This document shows positions 34,438 through 47,100 of a stretch of 64,000 bases of DNA, piece by piece (the stretch's first letter is position 1; each line of letters begins with the position of its first letter). The DNA comes from Apostichopus japonicus (Eukaryota > Echinodermata > Holothuroidea > Aspidochirotida > Stichopodidae). Made by a program: the position numbers and the translations under genes. Below the pieces are notes generated by a model. That model did no database searches, had not been told where the DNA came from, and saw only the letters and a program-made list of their open reading frames with translations. Location of the stretch: assembly GCF_037975245.1 (NCBI RefSeq), contig NC_092583.1:3464764-3528763 (forward strand). Reading direction: 5' to 3'.

Positions 34438-36438
34438 ATAAAACAAATATGTCAGAAACAACATAAATGCTATGATGTAAGTACAAAGATGAGATGTATA
34501 AGAATTTGTTGTTTACACAGGAAACATAGTCTTTCTAGAACTGGCACATAGAATTTGAATAATTTCAAGTCCAATAACATTTGCATGACCACTCATATTC
34601 AAATTTCAGCAAGCACCATTCTCAATGAGAGCATTTCTCAAGGCATTCTAAATTTTCCCTTTTAATCCTGTCAGCATCTGGAAATAGTTTGGAAGGTCTG
34701 GCCTTTTAGAAAAGTACTTTTGATTTAAAAGTTTTATAGACACTTTAAGATAAATTTGGCACCAATATTGATAATTTTTCACAAACAGTAATAAACTTGA
34801 CATGTTTGAAATAATACAACCCATGGTAAAAATATATATTTGTGCGAAAGTGTGACCAAAAACCACCTTAAAATACAAAATGTGGGCCAAGGCCTACGAA
34901 AGGAGTCATATCATGTATGAGTCTAGGCCCAAAAAGAGAGTCATATCACGTACGAGTCTAGGCCCACAAAGAGCGTCGTCATATTACGCACAAGCTTAGG
35001 CCCACAAAGACAGTACTGTTGCATAAAGCCTAGGTCCACAAAGAATGTCATATCACATACGGAGCTGTATTACATGTGAGCCCAAGGCCAACAAGTAGAG
35101 TAATAGCATGTATAAAAATCTTAACTGTGATGAGATGATGCTGTCTTTAAACATTTTCTGCCAAATGGGCAAAAATTGTCACCACACCCTCCCCCACCCC
35201 ACACCATAAAAAATGTTATGACTGTGTGGTTAATTACTACATCATACTACCGAAATCGATTGTCCAGTTAGAAATCGGTTTAAGCTTGCGTTCACAAAAG
35301 GATGCATAATCAGGCTTAATGATCTTCATAAGCTTAGTCTCAATAAATGGAAGTAAAAGTAAAGAGGCAAATAGAAGAAACATCATGAGTTGTTATTTAA
35401 ACAGCAAAATTAGGATACAATATGTTGGAACTTTTACATAAGCCAACATTGTCTTGTTAAAGTGGGAGGGAGGGTGGGGTACTGTAAAGCTTAATAAAAA
35501 AAATTGATAGATATGAAAGGCAAAAACAATTAAATGATTGTAACATTTCGGGCAAGATGAAGGGTTTCCCATGGAATAACATGAAACGTTGACACATTAG
35601 TTCAATAAACTTCAGTGAAAAATTAATCAAAAACTTCAGGTGTAGAAAGTGAACTATTGTGTGTATGAGCTACATAGTGGCCTACAAGAACAAAGTGCAA
35701 AAGTACTAATAAATTTTATACCTTAATTTGAAATGAATAAAGGAAAAAGAGAAAAGGTTTTAGATTTCAGGATGATGAAAGTATTTGCCTCATTATTAAA
35801 GGGATGGATAACAATGGAGAATCTTTTAGAAATGAAATAATAAAAATAACTAAAGTATGGATAAAGTATAAGAAAGATCTACACAAACAATGTACATAAG
35901 TATGTCAAATGTCCACTACGAAAGACTACAGAGGTTTAATATAACTACACAAAATTATTCCTTAAAAATGGTTAAAAATTTTGCCTCCCCTCTATTCTTT
36001 TTTTGCCTCCTTTAATTTTTTTTGCCTCCTTTGCCTCCTTTAATTTATTTTGCCTCCCCCATTTCATGGGGGGGGGGGGGGGAGGAACTATCTTGAGTAC
36101 TTCAAATATCAAAGTGAAAATAAACCAAAGTTTGTTTAACATTTTCTTTGACAATCATTTGAGACTTTTTGAATTTGTTTTAAAGACTCAAACAATTTGG
36201 TGATTGGGGACTACAGTCATAATAATAAAAAAAATAATGATGATGTATATCCATGAGAAATATCAGATAAAAGAGACACAGAGTATGTGATGTCTATATG
36301 GTACTACTTCTTTTCACTTTAAATAACATATATGGTGGAAAACATACTACATACAATGACTTTCAAATTTATGCAAATCCTAAAACACAAATTTAAGAGA
36401 AGTTTTTTGGTTTGTAACAAAGGTATATATATCCTTGA
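34438..36438. other. AT-rich non-coding sequence, possibly distal 3' flank of the ankyrin gene
   Basis: No coding sequence supported. A minisatellite occupies 34885-35065 and a poly-G tract about 36068-36082. How far the ankyrin gene's 3' UTR extends from 39244 toward here cannot be told. Confidence 0.5.
34885..35065. repeat. Minisatellite of about 40-bp period
   Basis: About four to five degenerate units of the form AGGCCCACAAAGAG-AGTCATATCAC-GTACGAGTCT. The right-hand units are more decayed. Confidence 0.8.
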
Positions 36439-36739
36439 CATAGGCGTAGGAGCCTCATTTGATTTGGGGGGGGGGGGGGCTGTAACGACTTGCCCGAAAA
36501 ATATGACCAAAATTTTTTCGCGCGCTCCGCGCGCGTTCTACATGTTAATGTGCACATCATATAGGCATCCATCAGTTATTACATCACCTGCCAATAACAT
36601 AAAATCATTTTCCATGTTATTACCCTTCTATATTGGTTAGAATTATTGGGGAAGTCGTTACAATAATAATGATAATAATAACAATATAAGTTTAACCATT
36701 GAAAAACACATTGCAAATTCTTCTTCTTTCAGTAGGTGC

Positions 36740-37114
36740 CAGTGGTGGAGCTAGGGGTATTGGTTAGGGGGAGGGGGGAAGAGAATGGTCTGTAGGGGCG
36801 CTTTTGACACTATCTAAGCGGAGCGCCACCACAGGTTGGCGCGGAGGGTACAGAAATTTTTGAGTAAAGATACTCCCTAGATCGCCGGAAATGACCCTTT
36901 CCGGGCCTTGCTAATTTGCAGATAAATGTTAGATAATTGTTAGAAAATTGCACCAACAATATGTGAAAAATGTCAATAGGTATTTGAGAGCGCAATAAAA
37001 AATCAATAATCGCGAATAAGTAAAAAGTGGTAAAAAGCTGAAAAGGGCGCCAGCAGTCCATTTGAGTCCGTCAGGGGTCATCGCCCCTCTGACTGTATGG
37101 ACGCTCTGCCACTG
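36740..37114 (+). mobile_element. hAT-like MITE (CAGTGGCGGAGC family) nested in another element
   Basis: Ends CAGTGGTGGAGC and GCTCTGCCACTG (one change each from the family ends), flanked by GTAGGTGC at 36732-36739 and 37115-37122. The related host copy at 31.2 kb has this 8-mer once, so it shows the empty site. About 90% similar to 20971-21349 by eye. Confidence 0.93.
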
Positions 37115-37119
37115 GTAGG

Positions 37120-37500
37120 TGCCCGAAAAATTCTCAGCATATTGCCCAAATTTTCCCCCAAAAATTTGAAAAACAATGCAAATTATTATTCTTTCAGTAG
37201 GTGCCTGAAAAAATTCTCAGCATATTGCCCGAATTTTCACCAAAATATTTGAAAAACACATTGCAAATTATTCTTCTTTTAGAAGGTGCTCGAAAAATTC
37301 TCAGCATAGGCCTATTACCCGAATTTTCACCAAAAATTTGAAAAACACATTGCAAATTATTATTCTTTCAGTAGATGCCCGAATAATTCTCAGCATATTG
37401 CCAAATTTTTACCAAAAAACCCCCAGAAAAACACATTGCATATTATTATTCTTCCAGTAGGTGCCCGAAAAATTCTCAGCATATTGCCCGAATTTTCACC
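37120..37500 (+). repeat. Tandem repeat of about 77-bp units inside the hAT-like element
   Basis: About five units containing GTAGGTGCCCGAAAAATTCTC and a GAAAAACACATTGCAAATT tail. The relative at 31.2 kb has a single unit, so the array expanded after the copies separated. Confidence 0.85.
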
Positions 37501-37879
37501 CAAAAATCTTTTTGGGGGACTGCAGCCTCCCCAGCCCCCCGCCTCCTACGCCTATGATCCTTGATATAAAACATAGACAAATATGTTTTAATTTTACTTT
37601 TGAGAAAATCATAGCAGGAGTTTGCTCCAACCAAAGAGCCTGATATTTATGTAGCAAAATTGCATACAATTTCACAAGTACTGAAAAGACATGGTTGCTT
37701 ACAGCAGTGAGGATTCAAAAGCAAAAGAAAGAAACTTCAGCTTGATCCTAAAATGAAACTTTGATCCCAAAAATTTATGAAATTTGTCAAAATTAATAGA
37801 TGCATGTGAGATATTTGGCAGGCTAATTCTCTTAAATGTCTATGACATTATTTAATAATGACAGCCATGTAGCTCAGGG

Positions 37880-38530
37880 TTACATTGTACAGGACATCAC
37901 AAGGCTAAGTGTTACACTTTATGTCATATCGATGAAGGGCTGTATTATATTGTATGTGATAACAGGATCCTTACTATACAATTGTATGTATAGGATACAA
38001 TAGGCTAGGCGCTTTCGATACTATCTAAGCGGAGCACCACCACTGGTTGGCAAGTAGCATACAGAAATTTTTTGAGTAAAGATACTCCCTAGATCGCCGG
38101 AAATGACCCTTTCCGGGCCTGGCCAATTCGCAGATAAACGAAGAATAAATAGGCGCATTGCCAAACTACACCAACAAAATGTGACAAATGTCAATATGTA
38201 GATGAGAGCGCAATAAAAAAGTCAATAATCGCGATTAAGTGAAAAGTGGTAAAGAGCTGAAAAGGGCGCCAGCAGTCCATTTGAGTCCGTCAGGGGGGGC
38301 ATTCGCCCCCACTGACTGTATGAACGCTCCGCCACTCTTGCATACATGTATGTGATACAGAGGGATTAAGGCTTACATCCTATGTATGTGATACAGAGAG
38401 ACTGAGGGGGTTACTGTATCACATACACTATAACACTGTATGGGATACAAGGGACTGCCTTAGGCAATTACATCATATGTATGTGATACAGACAGGCTAA
38501 AGGTTACAACGTATGTGATAACTAGCAGAT
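37880..38530. repeat. GTATGTGATACAG minisatellite interrupted by a transposon fragment
   Basis: Degenerate units of about 40-50 bp containing TGTATGTGATACAG-AGGCTAAGG-TTACA occur on both sides of the element fragment at 38008-38336 (about 37880-38007 and 38337-38530). Confidence 0.75.
38008..38336 (+). mobile_element. Truncated CAGTGGCGGAGC-family MITE
   Basis: Matches the family from GCGCTTTCGATACTATCTAAG to the right end GCTCCGCCACT. The left end and final base are missing and no target duplication is visible. Confidence 0.85.
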
Positions 38531-39244
38531 TGAGGTTATACTTATGGCATTATACTATATTTTTGGCAAATGATTCAACATGCTTGCATGAATGGTTGCA
38601 ATTAACTTTTAAAAGGCAGGTCCCGCTTTTCAAGAAAGCTTAAAACCTACCTATTAATTTAGTGACACATTAATTCCATACCTACATGTGCTTGGCAATG
38701 TGCTAGTAACAGGACAGACATCATGTCCTTGTTAGAGATATTCAATTGTCAAATTAAAAAATTCCTAAATGTCTGGGAATAGTTTACAGAAGTTGCACTT
38801 CTTTTTGAATACTTATTTTTTGCATTCGGTAATAGCACACTTAACGCTGTAGCCTACACATATAAACAGAGGACTTTACGCTTACGAAAGGCCGTCATAA
38901 AACTTGATAATTTTCACATCTTTTAACCCATTTCAAGTAATTAGATTTAACAATGCTTTCATAAATTGTCCAATCAGACCTCTTTCTTCCTTACTCATCA
39001 TTATTTCTTACTTATTCATTAATAGATTTGGCCTAAATCACTGACTTGTCAAATTTATTGCAAGTAAGCATTTCCAATTATAGAGAATTCAGAGCATTTC
39101 TTCCTGGTTTCATGCCATCCTAGAAATCCCTTTTCTTTTGCCGTCAAATAATTATCATTGTTTTCTTGCCATCAAAGTTCTCCTCAAAATTGCAAAACGA
39201 TCTCCCTGAGTAGACTGAACTCCATTCATTCCGCCGATGAATAT

Positions 39245-42200
39245 TCATAAAGTATCAGCACCTTTTGTCTTTTCTTCCAAAAACCTTTTGTTAAGCTTGT
39301 CAAAGTCAATGGTTGATTGCACTGTCGGTTGGCTTATCTCGGACACGGCTCTTCCTAATCTAAGAGAAACAATCGGACACAAAGAACTATTGTCAGAGAA
39401 TGAAGCAAGATCTACAAAAAATTATAAGAGCAGAGAGGAACATTTTCCACCCCCCCCCCCCCACCCTTCTTTCTTTAGCTATGAACAAATGCCAAAGAGC
39501 ATCATTTCAAGTAACCACTGGACATGGACACAGATTTTCATCTCTGGCAAAGTTTGGCTCAGACTTCAAGGGTTTGGGCCCCTGACTTGGCTTGTAGTCC
39601 ATTGGACACAAAGAACTATTGTCAGAGAATAAAGCGAACTACAAAAAATTATAAAAGCAGAGAGGAACATTTTCCTCTCCCCCCCCCCCATTCTTCTTTC
39701 GTTAGCTATGAAAAAATGCTTCCGAGCAGCATTTTGAGTAACGACTGGACATGGACACAGATTTTCATCTCTGGAAAAGCTTGGCTCAGACTTCAAGGGT
39801 TTGGGCCCCTGACTTGGCTTGTAGTCCATTGGACACAAAGAACTATTGTCAGAGAATAAAGCGAACTACAAAAAATTATAAAAGCAGAGAGGAACATTTT
39901 CCTCTCCCCCCCCCCATTCTTCTTTCTTTAGCTATGAACAAATGCTTCCAAGCAGCATTTTGAGTAACGACTGGACATGGACACAGATTTTCATCTCTGG
40001 AAAAGTTTGGCTCAGACTTGGAGGGTTTGGGCCCCAGACTTGGCTTGTACTCAATTGGCTCCTATACTCTGACCATGCAGATTGAACTTATAAGGTAATA
40101 AGGGCTAGGAATATTGGAGGAAACTTCTCATGCCGACCTATCTAAAAACACACACACTCACAACTTGCTTACCTCACATCTTCCTCGGTACCAGACGGGC
40201 TCGCCAAGGTATTTTGTCTCGCCTTCTTCAGTAGTTTCTGAACCGATGGCGTAGAGGTCATCTCTTCCGGAAGTCTGCCGTCTAATGTCCGTAGATTCAA
40301 GTTGACGTTCTCTAAATTCTGAATTTCAAAAAAAAAAAATAAAAATGTAAGAGTGTCGATATCAATCACACAACCAGATATTAACACTCTTTCTTTCAGC
40401 ACATTCAAGAAATGAAAAAATCTGTTGGGATAAAGGTAAGAATCCTCCTTTGATGGTGACTACCGGCCAATCAAAGATTCATTGGTCGGGGGAACTGAAA
40501 TTACAGCTGGTCGATATTGAGCGCCTAATATATATACAAATAAAGTTTATAATTACTTTGTTAGGTCCGTAGAAAGAAATTATTGCAAAAATATTGTGGG
40601 AATATCAAAGATGTTTATTAATCGTATTTACTTGTCCAGTTGTCCATATCACTTTCGAGAGTGAAGGGAGAGTGGAAGTAAGAGGAAGAAGGGTCAATAC
40701 CAGACATATATATGCAGTGGCGGCAGAACTGGGGGGGCTTGGGGGGGCTTAGCCCCCCCAATGAAAAAGTTGAGGGGGCAAATGCATGATAAGCCCCCCC
40801 AATATTTACCAAGGCTCCGAAACGTGCATCTGCCCATTTTTCAATGCATACTTGTCGATCTGTCCGATGCACACGTATACTATATAGGTGTAATAATTTT
40901 AGTAATTGCTGGGGGACCCTGGTCCCTCGGACCGTCCCCTGGCTATAGACCACATTGTCACCCCAACCGCGTCTTCACGCCCCGTGAAAAGTGGAAGCAG
41001 TTAGTGTGAGTACCGGTAAGCGTAACACAACTTCGTCTTAGGCCAATGACTTGCCTCATTTCAGCCAGTTCTCCAACATCCCCTTACTTAGTGGCGGAGC
41101 GTCCATATATACAGTCAGGGGGCGGATCCCCCCCCCCCTCCTGACGGACTCAAATGGACTGCTGGCGCCCTTTTCAGCTTTTCACTACTTTTAACTTATT
41201 CGCGATTATTGACTATTTTATTGCGCTCTCATATACCTATTGACATTTGTCATATTCTGTTGGTGTAATTTTCCGACAAAATGGCGACGACACCTATTTA
41301 TTCTCCGTTTATCTGCAAATTAGCAAGGCCCGGAAAGGGTCATTTCCTGCAATCTAGGGAGTAACTTTCTGTACGCTCCGCGCCAACCTGTGGTGGCGCT
41401 CCGCTTAGATAGTGTCGAAAGCGCCCCTACAGACCATTCTTGCCCCCTGACCAATACCCCTAGCTCCGCCACTGCCCTTCCTACACTCAAAAACGTCTTT
41501 GCGAGTACACTACGAGTAATAGCTACTCTCTTAAAACACCATCGAATATACAAATTACAATGTTTTTACAGACTTTTACGTGCAATCTGAGAAATTGCAG
41601 GCTTGAGACCCATATTTTAGGGCTAGGTATTCGCAGCATAAAACACTCGGGAAGTGCCGTTTCCGGCCATCTGGGGGTTTGAAAAAACCCAAAATTTTCT
41701 TGTACGCTCCGCGCCAACCAATGGTGGCGCTCCGCTTAGATAGTCTCCACACATTAGCCCCCCCAATAATTTTTCCGTTACGCCGCGCCTGTATATATGT
41801 CGTGGAGAACACAATGGACTTACAACTAACCCTCACCCCTTTCCCCCTCCCCACCCTGACCAAATGATCAGCAGCACATCCAACAATGGAACAACCGGAG
41901 CTTGGTTAGGGTCATATCTCTATTAACTGACTAACTGATTTTACTGAGTAATTCACTTATTTATTTAGGGGTGAACCAGCACAGCAACATGACGACTGCC
42001 AGCCGGCAAAACGCTTGGTGTTCAGTCTTTCCTGACCGAAGACTACACAACTTGAACACTGGCAAAATCTTGGTCGGTCATAGTCATAAGCACACACACT
42101 GCCCGACAACCCACGATTATCACCATGACAACGGTCGAACTGAGTCCAGTCGAGATCAGTTCAGTTGGGCAGTGCGTGACTTTATTAAGAGAAAGGAAAA

Positions 42201-44075
42201 TGGGTAAAAAGCAATCTATTCTATGAAAAAAACAACTCACCAGTAATTTTTTAACAATTTTCTTCCTGTCTAGTTGACAGGCTAAGTGGAGTGGAGAGAA
42301 GCCATCTCTGTCTTGTAAATTTGCAATCTCTGAATCGGTCTTCAAGAGGAGGTTGACTATCGTGAGGCCCGCGTTCTTCTCCGTGCATTCGACGGCCCTG
42401 TGGATCGGCGAGCGTCCGTCGTACGGATTGGTAGCATACAGATGATTAATAATATTACCTGTAGGAAAGAGGTTCAAAAGATAAAGTTAGTGTATTTAAA
42501 ATTTGCATTTTTCACACTAAGTCATATTTTGTGTCCACCCTTCTCTGACCACACCATGTAAATATCCTCAGCAGGTGTTGATTCTGCAAGGTGGTGGACA
42601 GGGGGGGGGGGGGAAGGCACGGAAGGGGGCATGGTGTACACAGCTTTTACAACCCCACACAAAAACAAAAATAGTGAAAAGATTAGCACAAACTTGCTCA
42701 ATGCTAAGTCCTAATTATATAGACCCTAATTTATAGCGTGATTATGCATTGGAATGCACCATTCAAAAAGTTCCAATTTTATTTTTCTAGGGCAGAAAAC
42801 CCAGACACACACCCCCCCCCACCTTCCATGGAAGCTGACAGCTTCAACGAACCCCAGAGCCACCCCACCTACTTCTTAAAATCCTGGTTCGTTCCTGGAC
42901 ATGTAATTTTTGATTTACTGTGTGTGGATACTGCGGGTTGGCCCTCTAATAATATCTATCAAGGTAAAATCGTTTCATAGTCCATACAGAATATTTTGTG
43001 GAACACAAATTTAATTTATTTGTAATGTTTGCTTATGGCTGATTTGAAGTCTTCCGTTACAGCTTTGGACCAGGGTTGCCAGTTCCTCTGTGACGCAATG
43101 TATGTATATTAGATCCTCCTGCAAGCAGGAACTCCCGGAGAAGCCTCATTGGCTTATCAAAGCCGCAAGCTGACCGAAGTCAGTCCCTTAGATTCATATT
43201 TAACGTCCATGATTCTGAATTGTCAATTGTCAACAAGTCTGTAACTGGATGACAAACATTAATCTCGGAGTGACTCGAAACTGGGGACTTTTTGATTAGA
43301 AGGCACCGGTGTTAACCACTGAGCTAAAACTCCTAAATGCTAACAATGGACAAAATGGCAGCCAAATCAGGTGAAAATAACACCAAATACAAATTTCCTG
43401 TCATTGTCTCTTAGATGAACATTACGAAGTGAAAGGTGGTAAAAAAATTCCAACGTTTGTCAACGTAAATACAACCTTGAATCAAAATAAACAATATTAA
43501 ATGGTTGCAATCACATTCTTGGAGGATTTAATACTTTAAGCTACTATTTTCTATTACACTGGTATGCCTCTAAAAAAAAAAAAAACAACACCAAAAATAG
43601 AGAATGCCCCTCCCCCCCCTCCCCCCCAAAATAGGAGCTAAAATGCTGTTAGGCTGAGCTTTCCTTTTCCTTCAGCCAATGGAGTTTGAAAAATGTAAAA
43701 TTTCATATTTTGGGCATGTAAACTGCCAAACTGGCAACATGGTATTGGACTCAATTAACAGATAACAGCTGAAGAGAAAATTTATGCCCTTGAAAAGACA
43801 TTCTTCTTTGACATGAAGAAAGTGAAAAATGCCACGCAGTGTACTGCATGCCTGTTGTTAAGATGCAGTTAGTGATACATTATAAATATTGAAAATTAAA
43901 CATTTTACATTGTGTTTCTTCCCCTCCCCCCCCCCATCTTACCAGAATTGAGTTTATAATGTATAATCGCAAAATTGCATGTTCTTTAAGCAAGGTATTA
44001 CAGACATACGTACACACAAACATGCACACACACACATTTATATATATTATAGATATATATACAAATATATATATC

Positions 44076-44111
<36 letters not shown>

Positions 44112-47100
44112 GTGTTTAAGGCTCAAATATTCCAGGGAGACTTTTCATACTCTAATTTAACTGGAAATTTGAAGAAATGGGTACAATTCATGTAAGCACG
44201 TAGGAATCATTCTCTATAATAGTTAGTTTACATCAACGAATCTTGTGGTGGCGCTGTACACCCAAACAGTAAACTTTAACCTGCCTGCCACGTATGCTTG
44301 CCACGTACATGCTATAGAAGAATTGTTAATACGCCATCGATAATATGTGAGCGAAGCGAAGTCGATGATGATTTTTACACCCTAAATTTAGATTTGTGGA
44401 ACTCTGACAATTTGGTAAGTAAAATTTCCTTTCTCTTGTAAATTATTGACCAGTTTATTGATCTTTGAATTTGGTGAAACATTAACACATTGAAATTGTT
44501 ACCTTGTAAAATTCAAGCATATCCAGAACAGAGACTACAACAAGTTGCAACACGCATAGCGTATTAAGAAAGGGTTCTGTACGCACAGGGTTTCTCTGTG
44601 GAAATCTGACGAAGTTTGGGAGAACCGTTTGAATCAAAGCTAAACCATAGCTTACTGAGAAGAAACTTGGTGTTATTTAGTTCCATACTTATGTTTTGGT
44701 TACAACCATTGACAAATACTGGTGAATCATACACCAGTTCATCTTTTACAGGAGGGAGGAAGGGAAGAACATGGTCAGCCATTTTGAAGTGTTCATTAGA
44801 ATGGGGCCATTGGACTGTCAGTGTGTACAGTATACCATACTGTAGCATTGAAGGGTGGGTAAGATGTTTATAAAGGACACAAAGCGAGTAAATTATCCTT
44901 GTTACTCTTCACACTGTTAAAGGCATTGAAGACTCGCCCCAAACCTCGTGCGGCCATCTGAAAAAGTTAACTTTCCGTTGCTTGCAAGTGACGTTTTGTT
45001 TGTGTCACTACAAAATGCAGACAGTACAGTAATGGAAAGTGATACCTTGTTATCTTTAGCTGGACCTGAGATGTCCATCGCTGTATCGTTTGTACACTGT
45101 GCTGTGGGTATTGACCCCGGCTGTATGTACTGCCTGTACACTAGTAACTAAGTACCGATGGTAGCAAGCTGTGCGTGTGTATTTTCTGGGATCGATGGTG
45201 GTGTCTAACACTTCTGTTACACCTCATTCGAAACTAGGTCAGATTACCGGCATTAGACGTTTCTTTTTGCGCGAGTCTTCACACCCTTTGAAGCCACAAC
45301 ATCATGTGATAAATAGTGATTTGTACAAAGGATTCTACTGAAGGGTTTCACCACACTCTCTTTGGTCAACCAAAGTTTTATATCAACACTAATATGTGCA
45401 TCAGTGTTTACCAGAAACTATCTGCCGTTGCAGCTGCTACAGGGGATAGGGTGGCCAGACATTTTCTTTTGAACTGTCCAGCCGATCTGCCGGATGTCTG
45501 GTCACCAAACTCCCCCATTAACCTTCCCTTCAGTCTCTGTGTATGCCCAGGATCATTTATGATACACATTTCTTTTTGCATGGATAGCAACCATATTTTA
45601 TCATAAACTCTTACTAAATTTGAGCACGAGCAGTTAAACTCCATGCAAGAAATTATTGTTTGAATACCTTTATAATATCTTATAGCATTTTTTGACTGTG
45701 ATATTTTTCAACTCCCATCCAATAGATCTCCTCGAACAGAGACACCATTTTGCTGCATTAATGTCACTATTTAAATGTTTTGAAATCTTGAGAAAGCCTG
45801 TTATATTGCAAACAAACGCTGACATTTTTACTAAGCCTTGTTCACACTTGAGAATGCAAGGGGGATCTAATATCGCAAGGGTGATCAATTTTGTGGTGTG
45901 AACGCTGGCAGACTCAGGATCGGATCATGGTTTCCCTTGAGGGGAGGATCCTTATCCCGCAAAGGCCAATCAAGACTGTAGGGTGCACCCTTCAAGGATT
46001 TGTTAAACTATTAAAGTCGTCCACTTTTATCGGACTGTATTTGTACTGTACCTTTGTGTTATGCGTCAGCGTTATTTTTTTAAAAAGTATTTTGAAGCCT
46101 ATACAAGAAATTGCGTCATACTGTTACCTCTGATATACACTGTGCTGTCTAAGAGATGTGGGTTATATGTACTGTAGCCTGCTGAGAAAGTTTCATACCT
46201 GTAATTTTCATGAAAATAAAGTTCTATACAAGGCAAGGAAAAATTCAGTTGACCCAAGTCGTCTCTAGCCAGTTAACCGCTAAGATCCGAATGCCTCGCA
46301 ACAGGATTCACACGATTTGCCCTCATGGCTTCTAATCTGAAGTCAAGTACATCTTTGTTGCTAGATAACTAGTTGTTATAAATAGATTTTGTTAGCAAAC
46401 ATTGTGACCTTTTCCCCACATGCGTAATGCTCTTTTGTCCATGACACATTCCCTAGTGAGGAGAGGGGATAGCTTTATGACATCACTGAGGGCAAGAAAA
46501 AAAGTTCACAAGATCCCGGCCCTTACATTATAAAATGTCAGCAAGGTCTATCTTAAGAGTAAACCTATCTCTATAGGTGAGCCAAGCCTAACATAATTTA
46601 CATACAACAATTAGGGGCTGAAAATCGATATTATTGTTTACTATCAATTAAGTCAAGAAAATTCACCCAAAGTGATTGACCCTTTTGCATGAGAAGAAAC
46701 TTCTCAGACATCGGAGAAAAGTCTAAACAGTACTTTTGTTAATATTGTGACGGCTAGATCTGGAGGAAAACATGACGCATTCGATCAATTTCGTAGGCTA
46801 TCCAACCTTCCAGATATTTTAATTTTATGCATGACTTTATTATCATATCATTACCCTGAAACAATAATGGTTCCTGGGGTTGTCCATGGTTGACATAGAG
46901 TTTGCTGACATCTGCTTCACTGCCGTTAGCCTCCACGAGGGCGGCACCGTAGCTTTTGAGACCGGCGGGGCCCGCGAACTGACCATCAAACCCATCCGCA
47001 TTCCTTGATGGATCCTGAAAGGAGAGACCGTCATTGGTGTGATCTGGGCCAGTCTCTGTACAAAAGAAAAACAGAAAAAGAATAGTTCCAGAAAAATGTA

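Larger units (their letters stand above)
36439..37556 (+). mobile_element. hAT-like element (CATAGGCGTAGGAG ends) with a nested insertion
   Basis: Ends CATAGGCGTAGGAG and CTCCTACGCCTATG are perfect 14-bp inverted repeats. They are flanked by ATCCTTGA at 36431-36438 and 37557-37564. A poly-G tract follows the left end. A second element occupies 36740-37114, and the right part holds about five tandem units of about 77 bp. A truncated relative lies at 31130-31482. Confidence 0.93.

Noticed and set aside
39237..39963. Overlapping + strand frames of 60-131 codons
   Set aside because: They are antisense to the last ankyrin exon and continue through the 228-bp tandem repeat.
44564..44848. 94-codon minus-strand frame that looks protein-like
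   Set aside because: No acceptor/donor pair places it in phase between the neighbouring ankyrin exons, and no domain is recognised.
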